Of a DNA stretch of 18,978 nucleotides, positions 1 through 6,266 are shown piece by piece. The notes beneath the pieces are model-generated. The model was given only the letters and a program-made list of their open reading frames with translations. It did no database searches and was not told the DNA's origin. Position numbers and translations under genes: made by a program. Source of the DNA: JANYHF01 sp031367715 (lineage in GTDB: Bacteria; Pseudomonadota; Alphaproteobacteria; Rhizobiales; Hyphomicrobiaceae); NCBI GenBank assembly GCA_031367715.1, contig JANLQJ010000410.1, positions 1-18,978 of the forward strand, in the 5' to 3' direction. How positions within the stretch are numbered: position 1 is the first letter of the stretch; every line of letters starts with the position of its first letter.

Positions 1-6
1 CTAGAC

Positions 7-26
7 GGGCGCACTGCTGTGCGCCC
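7..26. repeat. Short GC-rich hairpin repeat (family member 1)
   Basis: A perfect 8-bp stem, GGGCGCAC with GTGCGCCC, surrounds the loop TGCT and is followed by CTAC. Read on the minus strand this is GTAGGGGCGC...GCGCCC, the same layout as the hairpins inside the MITE-like elements at 2114-2269 and 18801-18951. It lies beyond the stop of the coiled-coil gene (82) and may end that transcript, although no T-run follows it on the minus strand. Confidence 0.6.
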
Positions 27-44
27 CTACGCTTGCGAGCACGA

Positions 45-68
45 GTCAAACGATAGGTTGGCCGGTAT
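45..68. repeat. 24-bp repeat shared with the right end of the window
   Basis: GTCAAACGATAGGTTGG followed by CCGGTAT recurs at 18955-18978 in the same orientation with one mismatch (C versus A at position 18 of the repeat). Both copies sit close to a hairpin of the GGGGCGA type. It may be the edge of a longer dispersed repeat that continues past the window on the right. Confidence 0.7.
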
Positions 69-81
69 TAGAGCGCCCGCC

Positions 82-717
82 TCAATTCACCTTGGGCTGC
101 AGGCCGGCGTCAATCAGCTGGTTCTTGAGTGTTTTCACCATTGCCATGGCGTCATTGGCCTGACTGGTGGCAGCCGTAAGCTTGGCGGTCAGATCCGAAT
201 TGGCCGCCGTGGTGGTGGCAAGATCAGCCTTGGCCTTGTCCCGCTCGCCCGCCGTGCCTGCCAATCCCTTGGTGGCGGCATCGAGCTTGGCCATCAGATC
301 GCCCTGGCCCGATTGGTTGTTCTTGACCTGCCCCATCAGTTCATCGGTCTTTGCCTTCAGCTGGTCGCGCTCGCCCATCATGGCCTGCATCTTGCTCATC
401 ACGTCATCGACCTTGGCTTTGAGCTGATCGCGCTCGCCGGAGGTGCCGGTCACTTTGCCCATCAGATCGCCGAGCTTGGCCTTCAGGCCGTCGCGCTCGC
501 TCGAGGTATCCGTCAACTCCTTGGTGAGCTCGCCGAGCTTAGTCTTCAAAGTCTCGCCCGAGCTGGACGCAACCTTCAATTGATCCGTGACCGACGCCAT
601 CTGCTTCATTGAATCTTCGAACTTTCCCTGCAAGGCGGCCGCGCTGCCGGCATAGTTGTAGGCGACGAGAGCCGCCAAAGCCGCAGCCGCCACGGCGATA
701 ATGGAAATAAAGCGCAT
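82..717 (-). CDS. Membrane-anchored coiled-coil protein with 21-residue repeats
   Basis: I do not recognise this 211-residue protein as a named family. The start at 717 is chosen because GGGAGGATAAC lies just upstream of that ATG; a longer ORF to 789 has no such site. Residues about 3-22 (ISIIAVAAAALAALVAYNYA) form one hydrophobic segment, a signal anchor or signal peptide. The rest is Lys/Asp/Glu/Ala-rich helix. From about residue 75 a unit of 20-22 residues starting ERDxLKAKxxDLM recurs four to five times, which equals three heptads and predicts a long parallel coiled coil. There is no cysteine in the mature part and no enzymatic motif. By inference it is a periplasmic rod or spacer anchored in the inner membrane. 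It is downstream of sspB on the same strand with a 161-bp gap, so probably has its own promoter. Confidence 0.8.
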   Translation of the reverse strand: MRFISIIAVAAAALAALVAYNYAGSAAALQGKFEDSMKQMASVTDQLKVASSSGETLKTKLGELTKELTDTSSERDGLKAKLGDLMGKVTGTSGERDQLKAKVDDVMSKMQAMMGERDQLKAKTDELMGQVKNNQSGQGDLMAKLDAATKGLAGTAGERDKAKADLATTTAANSDLTAKLTAATSQANDAMAMVKTLKNQLIDAGLQPKVN

Positions 718-878
718 TTTGTTATCCTCCCTGATGCAAAGTCTGATCCGATAGCGAGCACAATAGCTCCCCTTTGCAACGGATTCCACGCCGAATCTGA
801 AAGGCGGCGATGGTTGCGTCTACACGGATTGAACGCAGCGGCTAACCCTTCACACATTCGCAAGTGCCTAGCGGCCAG

Positions 879-1595
879 CTACTTCTTGCGGAAGGTGTCC
901 AGCTGCACGACGCGATTGGCCGGGGGCGTTTCTGGCACAGCGGCGGCGGGCGAGGCCGTCGGCTGGTCCCGTCCCGGCAACGCATTTGCGGGTGCTGACG
1001 GTGAAACGATGGCAGGCGCGTTGCCAACGCCCCCGCGCGGCTTGGGCAAACCGAGGGCAGGCGCGCTGGTGGTCCGCTCGGGTGTCCGCGGCTTGACGGC
1101 TTCCTTGGAACTCGGCGGCGCCACCACACCATCCTTGCCGACCGCGACAGGTTTTGACCGCTTGGGTGCAGGGCGGCGTTGCGGCTGGTCGCCGGTATCC
1201 GACGTTGGATCGGGCAGTGTCAGCGGCTGGCCAGCCCCGGAATTATCGAACTGCAGGCCGTAAGGAACGCTCGGATCGAAGAACACTTTCAGCGCGTTGA
1301 ACGGCACCACCAAACGCTCAGGGATGCTGTTGAAGGTCAGGCTGACCTCGAAGCGGTCATCGTGCACCTGCAGATCCCAATAACGGTGCTGCAACACGAT
1401 TGTCATCTCCTCGGGATACTGGTCTTTCAGCCGTTTGGAGATGCCGACGCCATCACGGGTGGTGCTGAACGAGATATAGAAATGGTGATTGCCGGGCAGT
1501 TGCTCGCCCTGGGACACCTGAGCCAGAACGGTGCGCACGACGCCACGCAGGGCGTCCTGTGCCAGGTTCTCATAGTCAATCTTGATGTCTGTCAT
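879..1595 (-). CDS. sspB: ClpXP adaptor SspB (alphaproteobacterial type)
   Basis: SspB binds the ssrA degradation tag on stalled translation products and tethers them to the ClpXP protease in the cytoplasm. The first 120 residues carry the conserved SspB fold sequence (IDYENLAQDALRGVV near the N-terminus, then NHHFYISFSTTRDGVGIS, YPEEMTIVLQHRYWDL and PFNALKVFFDPSVPYGLQF). Residues about 125-225 are a Pro/Ala/Arg-rich linker of low complexity. The last residues, RVVQLDTFRKK, fit the short basic ClpX-binding tail found at the end of SspB proteins. At 238 residues it is longer than E. coli SspB, mostly because of the linker. The gene lies about 55 bases downstream of the tmRNA coding piece on the same strand, so tag and tag receptor are physically linked. 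No obvious terminator separates them. The Shine-Dalgarno site is weak (CCGGATC before ATG). Confidence 0.93.
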   Translation of the reverse strand: MTDIKIDYENLAQDALRGVVRTVLAQVSQGEQLPGNHHFYISFSTTRDGVGISKRLKDQYPEEMTIVLQHRYWDLQVHDDRFEVSLTFNSIPERLVVPFNALKVFFDPSVPYGLQFDNSGAGQPLTLPDPTSDTGDQPQRRPAPKRSKPVAVGKDGVVAPPSSKEAVKPRTPERTTSAPALGLPKPRGGVGNAPAIVSPSAPANALPGRDQPTASPAAAVPETPPANRVVQLDTFRKK

Positions 1596-1649
1596 GATCC
1601 GGCTTGAAAACCGCCCAGCGTTACGCCACGAAATTGCCGTCGCGGATTG

Positions 1650-1695
1650 CCGGGCACCCCGCGAAATGGAGGGCTTCTGTTGCCCGGTGCCCTCC
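1650..1695 (-). other. H-type pseudoknot at the 3' end of the tmRNA coding piece
   Basis: On the minus strand GGAGGGC (1695-1689) pairs with GCCCTCC (1674-1668), while CCGGGCA (1687-1681) pairs with TGCCCGG (1656-1650). The two perfect 7-bp stems cross, which defines a pseudoknot. It probably corresponds to PK2 of one-piece tmRNAs and may set the 3' end of the coding RNA. Confidence 0.75.
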
Positions 1696-1752
1696 GAACC
1701 GCGCCTTAACCCTGCGAGAGGCTAAGGACTTTCATTCGAGGACTCGAACCGC

Positions 1753-1791
1753 TTACGCGGCCAGAGCGACCTCAGCATAGTTGTCATTTGC
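1753..1791 (-). other. ssrA: tmRNA tag reading frame (ANDNYAEVALAA)
   Basis: The resume codon is GCA, and twelve codons to a TAA stop give ANDNYAEVALAA. The tag ends LAA, the signal read by ClpX, and begins with AND-N-Y, the region bound by SspB. The sequence before it, GTAGTTGCAAATGAC on the minus strand, is the usual context of the resume codon. Confidence 0.95.
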
Positions 1792-1875
1792 AACTACATG
1801 TTTGGCCCGATGACGGTGGTACCATACCGGGCAAAAGTACGCTCTTTACACCCTCGTCAATCCTATTTCGCCCCC

Positions 1876-1925
1876 ATCAGATGGGCACTCTTCTCAGCCT
1901 TTGCGGGCTTTGAGCAGTGCGCACT
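1876..1925 (-). other. Intervening segment of the tmRNA precursor
   Basis: These 50 bases separate the encoded CCA end of the acceptor piece from the 5' G of the coding piece. They fold as an imperfect hairpin: GCACT with AGTGC outside, CTCA near TGAG, and AGCC with GGCT around the loop CGCAAA. In permuted tmRNAs this loop is removed during maturation, which is the inference here. Confidence 0.75.
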
Positions 1926-2012
1926 TGGTGGAGGCGCCGGGTACCGCCCCCGGGTCCGATGAGCTTATTCCAACGCCTGTTTATCGCCATAGCCGAACGA
2001 GTCGGCAGGCTG

Positions 2013-2018
2013 AATATA
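2013..2018 (-). promoter_or_regulatory. Possible -10 box of ssrA
   Basis: The minus strand reads CCCCCTATATTCAGCC, with TATATT about 8-10 bases before the estimated 5' end of the acceptor piece. The -35 position (around CCTTCCC) is a poor match, so the call rests on the -10 box and its placement. Confidence 0.35.
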
Positions 2019-2113
2019 GGGGGTGATGGGCGGCGAGGGAAGGGGTGAAAACGTCTTGCTTGCGCACGGGCGACGCTCCTGCGTCGAGCCGGCCGCCGTG
2101 CGCGTTGGCGATC

Positions 2114-2269
2114 CAGCAGTTCTCAATTTGGGGCACGGCGTCTGAAGCGTAGGGGCGGGAATTTTGTCGCCCGGGTCGCCCCACCGCACACGCAGCGGCT
2201 GTTGCACCCCGGGCGAGACAAGTCTCGCCCCTACGTTTTGGTGTCCTGCCCCCACATTGAGAATTGCTG
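2114..2269 (-). mobile_element. MITE-like element, copy A, with 9-bp target duplication
   Basis: A 156-bp non-coding element. Its ends are imperfect inverted repeats of about 22 bp: CAGCAGTTCTCAATTTGGGG on the left and, read on the other strand, CAGCAATTCTCAATGTGGGG on the right. It is flanked exactly by TTGGCGATC at 2105-2113 and 2270-2278, a perfect 9-bp direct repeat as left by transposition. The core holds a hairpin (GGGCGAGAC, AA, GTCTCGCCC at 2211-2230) and a second, weaker one at 2149-2172. There is no coding capacity, so a transposase elsewhere would have to move it. It lies between the possible small ORF and the ssrA promoter. Copy B is at 18801-18951 in inverted orientation. Confidence 0.88.
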
Positions 2270-2276
2270 TTGGCGA

Positions 2277-2396
2277 TCACTGGCCCTTGACATGCAAGAT
2301 GCCGTCGACGATCTCGCCGACACGTTGCGGCGGCAGTGCCTCGATGCCGGAAATATTTCGGGGCGTGGTTTCGGTTTCGGCATCGGGGACCGGCAT
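2277..2396 (-). CDS. Possible small ORF, 39 residues
   Basis: ATG at 2396 to TGA at 2277 encodes 39 residues, starting MPVPDAETETTPRNISG and ending GEIVDGILHVKGQ. The composition is protein-like rather than the Arg/Ala/Gly-rich text of most GC-rich shadow frames. An in-frame TAG lies just upstream, so it is not a continuation of the ATP-grasp gene, which stops 53 bases before it. The Shine-Dalgarno match is weak. The stop codon overlaps the target duplication of MITE copy A, so the insertion landed at the 3' end of this frame. It could be a real small protein or the remnant of a larger gene. Homology is unknown. Confidence 0.3.
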   Translation of the reverse strand: MPVPDAETETTPRNISGIEALPPQRVGEIVDGILHVKGQ

Positions 2397-2449
2397 GAGT
2401 TCGCGGTTTCCCGCCTAGCATTTGGGCGCAGGCAGCGCGCAATGCGCGT

Positions 2450-3718
2450 CTAGCGCATCCAGGCCGATTTCTTGTACTTGCGCAGGTCGTCGCGGCTTTG
2501 TTCGCGGCGGCGGGTTTTCAGCGTTCCTTCGAACTTGGCCTTTTCCTTCTTACAGAAGGCCAAAAACGCGTTCATCCGGGTATCGAGAATGCCGCGGCGC
2601 TCTGCCATCTGCACCAGCTTGAAGTCGGGCGCGTAGTTGCCTTCGACGATCACGCCACCTGCGTCGGTCGGGGCGATGTCCCAGCCGACCACGCGAATGT
2701 CGTTGAAAACGCGGGCCGCTTCCAGCGCCAGGGCCAGAATTGGCTTGAAATTGGGGATCTCCGCGCCGACCAGCGGGGCGTTGGTATCGGGATGATGCGT
2801 GATCTCGACCTGATCGAGCGCGAAGCCGTGGATGGCCCGGGTGATCTTGCCGGTTTCATAGTTGACCGCGCACAGGATGTTGCCCTTGCGCCAGAAATTG
2901 TCGGCAACGTTCTTGCCGGCCGGCACCTTCCAGCAGACACGGAAGATTTCGGGGCCATGCTCGCCGTTGATGGTATAGACGCGCACCGTCGGCAGCCGAT
3001 CGCCGCAGATCACGCGCACGTCCGCATGCGGGACGACGCGCTCCTGGAACATGTAGCCTTCGCCAAAATGCGTGATGACGTCGTCGATGAAGGCTTCGAT
3101 GGCGACGGTCTTGCCGGTGAGGAGTTGTATGTGACCCGTTGCAGCGTCGTAGCCGGTGGCGCTGGCCGACCCCAGCGACAGCGAGGAGGCGCGCGGCTTG
3201 GAAAAGAACGGGTAGCTGGCCGGATCGGTTAGGAAGGCTTTGAGATCCTCGCGCGTCCTCAGCATGCGTTGCGCGGGAACACGAAAGCCCTCGGTGAAGT
3301 AGTAGGCGCGCATTTTGATGGCGGGCAGGCCATAGCCACCGATCAGCGTATCGAAGGCCAGCTTGTCGGTGATCGGGCCGAACCACTCGGAAGTGTAGTT
3401 GGCAATCGGCCAGAATTTGCGCATTCCACTCATGCCGCAGAAGGCCGATTTGTCGCCGACGATGTTGGCATCGTCAAACAACCGCAGCGTGAAATATTCT
3501 TCGCTGGAGAGCTTGCCCTGGCCAAACGCAGCCTTGGCGATTTCGCCGACGATTGCCTGTAAAGTTTTGTTATATTTGGTAGAAATCGTCTTCAGCATGA
3601 CTGGCAGCGGCAGCACTTTTTCGGCCTCGGACACATCTAGTACATGCGTGTCGTTGGCGGGCGAGAGCTTGGGCGCTTCGGGTGCGGAAACGGTCAGTTT
3701 TACGGCAGCTTCACTCAT
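2450..3718 (-). CDS. ATP-grasp protein of the sugar-transfer-associated type
   Basis: ATP-grasp enzymes join a carboxylate to an amine or similar nucleophile through an acylphosphate. This 422-residue protein fits the family called sugar-transfer-associated ATP-grasp, often linked to polysaccharide or cell-surface genes. Visible motifs: FFSKP with Lys174 as a likely nucleotide-binding lysine; FQERVVPH (Glu226); RLPTVRVYTI with Arg246; and near the C-terminus GWDIAP (Asp347) and VIVEGN (Glu359, Asn361), the usual Mg-ATP ligands. Residues 1-35 are a variable leader and the last 40 are rich in Lys/Arg. There is no signal peptide, so it is cytosolic. GAGG five bases before ATG supports the start. 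The substrate cannot be read from context, because no glycan-synthesis genes are nearby. It is divergent from truA. Confidence 0.75.
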   Translation of the reverse strand: MSEAAVKLTVSAPEAPKLSPANDTHVLDVSEAEKVLPLPVMLKTISTKYNKTLQAIVGEIAKAAFGQGKLSSEEYFTLRLFDDANIVGDKSAFCGMSGMRKFWPIANYTSEWFGPITDKLAFDTLIGGYGLPAIKMRAYYFTEGFRVPAQRMLRTREDLKAFLTDPASYPFFSKPRASSLSLGSASATGYDAATGHIQLLTGKTVAIEAFIDDVITHFGEGYMFQERVVPHADVRVICGDRLPTVRVYTINGEHGPEIFRVCWKVPAGKNVADNFWRKGNILCAVNYETGKITRAIHGFALDQVEITHHPDTNAPLVGAEIPNFKPILALALEAARVFNDIRVVGWDIAPTDAGGVIVEGNYAPDFKLVQMAERRGILDTRMNAFLAFCKKEKAKFEGTLKTRRREQSRDDLRKYKKSAWMR

Positions 3719-3816
3719 GGCGACCTCGGCAATGCATGAAATGTTCGAGATCGATGATCGGCCGGAATGGTAAAGCGAGACCTAAGGTATTGAAAACAAA
3801 TGTCCGATTTGGCGTT

Positions 3817-3882
3817 GGCGACACGTCTATCGCCCTCGCGCGGCCGGTGCTTGCTCATGGGGGACGACACACCTGTCGCCCC
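3817..3882. repeat. Pair of GGGGCGA-type hairpins in the truA promoter region
   Basis: The first hairpin is GGCGA...TCGCC at 3817-3834. The second is GGGGACGACA with TGTCGCCCC at 3860-3882, a 9-bp stem with one bulged A. Two such hairpins about 25 bp apart resemble the core of the MITE-like elements, but the CAGCA terminal repeats are absent. This may be a decayed member. It fills much of the 211-bp spacer between the divergent ATP-grasp gene and truA, in which I see no clear promoter. Confidence 0.5.
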
Positions 3883-3929
3883 TGCGCCAAGAGTGGGCTG
3901 CCCAGGTCGTCAACAGAGCCCTTGCAACC

Positions 3930-4667
3930 ATGCCACGCTTCAAGTTGCTGATCGAATATGACGGCACGCCATTCGCCGGCTGGCAGTTCCAGGCCAACGG
4001 TCCTTCGGTCCAACAACGGATCGAGACTGCCATCAAACGATTGCAGCCGGTCAGCGCCGGAGTGCGCGGGGCAGGACGCACCGACGCCGGCGTGCACGCG
4101 CTTGGCCAGGTTGCCCATACCGACCTTGACAAGGACTGGGACCCGCAGCGCCTCCGCGAAGCGCTCAATGCGCACCTGCGGCCCGACCCGATCAGCATCC
4201 TTAAGGTCGAAGCGGTCGCTGCCGATTTCGACGCCCGCTTCTCGGCGCGTGCCCGGCTCTATCTCTACCGCATTCTCAACCGCCGCGCTCCGCCCGCGCT
4301 GGATCGACACAAGGTCTGGCATGTCGCCCGCCCGCTTGAGGCCGAAGCCATGCATGCCGCCGCCCAGAGCATCCTTGGCCATCACGACTTCACGACGTTC
4401 CGCTCGGGCCAATGCCAGGCCGCTTCGCCGGTCAAGACGCTGGACCGGCTGTCGGTATCGCGGGTCGGCAAGGAAATCCACATCGAGGCCGGCGCCCGCT
4501 CGTTCCTGCACAATCAGGTGCGCTCGCTGGTCGGCTCATTGAAGCTGGTGGGCGAGGGCCGCTGGCCGGTCAGCGCCATGCGCAAGGCGCTAGAGGCCCG
4601 CGACCGCGCCGCGTGCGGCACGGTCGCCCCGCCAGATGGCCTCTATCTGGTGCGCGTCGACTATTGA
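3930..4667 (+). CDS. truA: tRNA pseudouridine(38-40) synthase TruA
   Basis: TruA converts uridines 38, 39 and 40 of the anticodon arm to pseudouridine in many tRNAs. The 245-residue product has the usual family length. The N-terminal strand is FKLLIEYDGTPFAGWQ. The catalytic motif GAGRTDAGVHALGQV places the nucleophile at Asp52. Later motifs are SARARLYLYRILNRR (about 106-120), HDFTTFRSGQCQA, and the C-terminal RSFLHNQVRSLVGSL. The start is the ATG before PRFKLLIEYDG, where the family begins; its Shine-Dalgarno site is poor. Common truA neighbours such as fmt are not here. Confidence 0.97.
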   Translation: MPRFKLLIEYDGTPFAGWQFQANGPSVQQRIETAIKRLQPVSAGVRGAGRTDAGVHALGQVAHTDLDKDWDPQRLREALNAHLRPDPISILKVEAVAADFDARFSARARLYLYRILNRRAPPALDRHKVWHVARPLEAEAMHAAAQSILGHHDFTTFRSGQCQAASPVKTLDRLSVSRVGKEIHIEAGARSFLHNQVRSLVGSLKLVGEGRWPVSAMRKALEARDRAACGTVAPPDGLYLVRVDY

Positions 4668-4774
4668 GCCTTCGCTCCGTGCCAGCTTGCGCTCAAACGG
4701 AAACCGGCCCGAAAGAAAACATGCAATCCGGCACGACGCTTTACTCGCGTTTAACGTCAAGCCGGTAAAAAGGT

Positions 4775-4795
4775 CATGTCGAAAGCATCGACATG
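4775..4795. promoter_or_regulatory. Perfect 8-bp inverted repeat before the FtsB-like gene
   Basis: CATGTCGA, loop AAGCA, TCGACATG, followed by AAAATAGTTTT. It lies 35 bp before the start of the septum-protein gene and about 110 bp after the truA stop. It could be an operator, a leader hairpin or a weak terminator for truA. The sequence alone does not decide. Confidence 0.45.
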
Positions 4796-4829
4796 AAAAT
4801 AGTTTTGCGTACACACCCAAAAAACGCTG

Positions 4830-5129
4830 ATGGCTAGAAACGGCAAATTCCAGCAGTTGACAGTTGTGCTTCTCTGCTTGGGGCTAGCCGGCTATTTCGG
4901 CTTTCATGCGATCAAGGGACGACATGGTCTCGAGGCTCGCCTGGCGCTGGACGTCAAGGCTAAGGTCCTCCACGAGCGGCTTAAGGGCCTCGAGATCATG
5001 CTCTCAACTCTCAAGCGCGATGTTGCCCTGCTGCAGGACGAGCACCTGGACCAGGACAGCCTGGACGAGGCCGCCCGCTCGGTGCTCGGCTATTCAGCCG
5101 AGGGCGACCTGATCGTCGTGATGCGCTGA
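4830..5129 (+). CDS. FtsB/DivIC-family septum formation initiator
   Basis: A small bitopic membrane protein of 99 residues, the family's normal size. One transmembrane helix spans residues about 10-28 (LTVVLLCLGLAGYFGFHAI), followed by a periplasmic coiled coil at about 33-72 (LEARLALDVKAKVLHERLKGLE). The C-terminal block, LDEAARSVLGYSAEGDLIVV, matches the family's conserved ending. In the FtsQLB complex such proteins help to activate septal peptidoglycan synthesis. In many alphaproteobacteria the homologue lies between eno and pdhA; here it follows truA, which is unusual as far as I recall. It converges on the next gene with a single base between the two stop codons. Confidence 0.82.
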   Translation: MARNGKFQQLTVVLLCLGLAGYFGFHAIKGRHGLEARLALDVKAKVLHERLKGLEIMLSTLKRDVALLQDEHLDQDSLDEAARSVLGYSAEGDLIVVMR

Positions 5130-5130
5130 A

Positions 5131-5997
5131 TCAGCCCTGGAAGGTCATCTGATTGAGGAACGCCATCAGCCGGCTCGGCGGTTGCCGGCGCGCGACCTGG
5201 CGGGGCTGGTGCCCGAGCTTGGGCAGCGATGCATGCGCCGGTGCCTCGTCGCGCAACAGCGCAACGCGTGCCGATTGCACAAAGTCGGTGGCGATCGAGG
5301 ATGCCGCACCGGCACGCGCGTGGTCCTGACCGTTGTTGGTCACCAGCCCGACCACGCCGGTGGTATAGTCGCGCGCCGCGAACAGCGTCAGGATCAGGCT
5401 GGACAGGATTTGCACGTTTTGCAGCACGACCTTGCCCATGGCATCGATCAGATCGATCCAGGCCTCGGGATCTTCCGGGCCTTCGCGCAGTTTCCAGGCG
5501 ATCAATTTGTCGAGCGAGATCAGCGTCAGATCGACCTTCATGCTGCGCTGTTCGCGATCTCCAGCTTCGCTGATGACGATCTGCAGCCGGGCATCGCGCA
5601 AGAGATTGATGTAATTCTCGTCGGCACGCCGCACCGACTGGTTGATGTGATCGGCCAGCGCCAGTAGGGTGCGCTCGACCTTCACCAGATCGACCGGTTC
5701 GCCCTGACTGCACAGGTGCTCGATTTGCGCCCGCGCCTGCAGCAGCGTGCCTTCGACCCGATCGAGGGCAGCGGTGGCGGCGGCCATGGCATAAATATTG
5801 TCGTCGATATTGCGCAGGCTCAGTTCGTATGACTGGCGCAGCGCGCCGCCGGCCGAGATCACCTGCCGCTGCTGACGATGCGGCAGCTCGGCCGCCTCGA
5901 TATTCTGGGCGAGATCCCTGATCCTGAGATGACCCTGCTGGTGACGGGCATTGGATCGTGGCGCAGTGTCACTCGGCCAACCGATGGTGAGGCTCAC
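5131..5997 (-). CDS. Unrecognised helical protein, 288 residues
   Basis: I do not recognise this protein. The start is taken as GTG at 5997 because GGAGG lies seven bases upstream; the ATG two codons earlier would overlap that site, and a longer ORF to 6225 is unsupported. The product is soluble and mostly helical. A coiled-coil-like stretch, SLRNIDDNIYAMAAATAALDR, leads into RVEGTLLQARAQIEHL. A middle domain contains LVKVERTLLALADHINQSV, then MKVDLTLISLDKLIAWKL, and WIDLIDAMGKVVLQNVQILS. The tail is Arg/Pro-rich. The helical segment has a flagellin-like look, but no flagellin motif is present. It is divergent from the gene at 6267, also unknown. Confidence 0.7.
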   Translation of the reverse strand: MSLTIGWPSDTAPRSNARHQQGHLRIRDLAQNIEAAELPHRQQRQVISAGGALRQSYELSLRNIDDNIYAMAAATAALDRVEGTLLQARAQIEHLCSQGEPVDLVKVERTLLALADHINQSVRRADENYINLLRDARLQIVISEAGDREQRSMKVDLTLISLDKLIAWKLREGPEDPEAWIDLIDAMGKVVLQNVQILSSLILTLFAARDYTTGVVGLVTNNGQDHARAGAASSIATDFVQSARVALLRDEAPAHASLPKLGHQPRQVARRQPPSRLMAFLNQMTFQG

Positions 5998-6203
5998 GGG
6001 CATCCCTCCAAAACGCAAAACTAGTACCTGCAGCCATGCCCCTTGTCGCCACAGACTTGGGCTGATTTGCGGTGCCAGCACGACAATTTCGGGCCAATTG
6101 CCATCAGCAACACGATTCCGACTGCGTTTTCTCGGATCGAGTAATAAGCCGAGAATCCCGCTGCGCCACAATTGGATCACGATGCTCAGTTGTAGCTGCG
6201 GGC

Positions 6204-6233
6204 TTGGGGCTGCTGCGTACAACACTCGATAAT
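6204..6233 (+). promoter_or_regulatory. Possible sigma70-type promoter
   Basis: TTGGGG (6204-6209) and GATAAT (6228-6233) are 18 bp apart, so transcription would begin near 6240. That start falls within the hairpin at 6234-6257. The -10 box is a good match and the -35 box is mediocre. Confidence 0.4.
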
Positions 6234-6257
6234 TGCCGGGCGGGCACTGGCCCGGCA
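6234..6257 (+). promoter_or_regulatory. Perfect hairpin next to the ribosome binding site
   Basis: TGCCGGGC, loop GGGCACTG, GCCCGGCA is a perfect 8-bp, GC-rich stem. It ends directly before the AGGGGG ribosome-binding sequence of the gene starting at 6267. It could mask or expose that site, or stabilise the 5' end of the transcript. Confidence 0.5.
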
Positions 6258-6266
6258 GGGGGCCTG

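Larger units (their letters stand above)
1650..2004 (-). ncRNA. ssrA: Permuted two-piece transfer-messenger RNA
   Basis: tmRNA rescues stalled ribosomes and adds a degradation tag to the unfinished protein. Reading the minus strand, the acceptor piece comes first and ends CGCCTCCACCA (CCA encoded, last base 1926). After a 50-base intervening segment (1925-1876) the coding piece begins GGGGGCGAAATAGGATTGACG at 1875. GGGGGCG pairs with CGCCTCC as a 7-bp acceptor stem with one G-U. The T-arm stem CCGGG/CCCGG lies next to the CCA end. The coding piece then contains a pseudoknot (1805-1840), the tag frame (1753-1791), two hairpins and a second pseudoknot (1650-1695). The order acceptor, spacer, coding is the circular permutation known from alphaproteobacteria, where the precursor is cut into two RNAs. 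The outer ends are estimates: the right end from a TATATT box, the left from the last pseudoknot. Confidence 0.95.

Noticed and set aside
1731..1755. tRNA T-arm-like sequence (GGTTCGAGTCC on the minus strand)
   Set aside because: No acceptor stem, anticodon arm or CCA fits around it. It is a hairpin just after the tmRNA tag stop.
7..3882. CRISPR array from the recurrent GC-rich hairpins
   Set aside because: The hairpins are irregularly spaced, differ in sequence, lack uniform spacers, and no cas gene is present.
5998..6225. N-terminal extension of the unknown helical protein to 6225
   Set aside because: A GGAGG site points to GTG at 5997. The extension is not protein-like and runs into the control region of the divergent gene.
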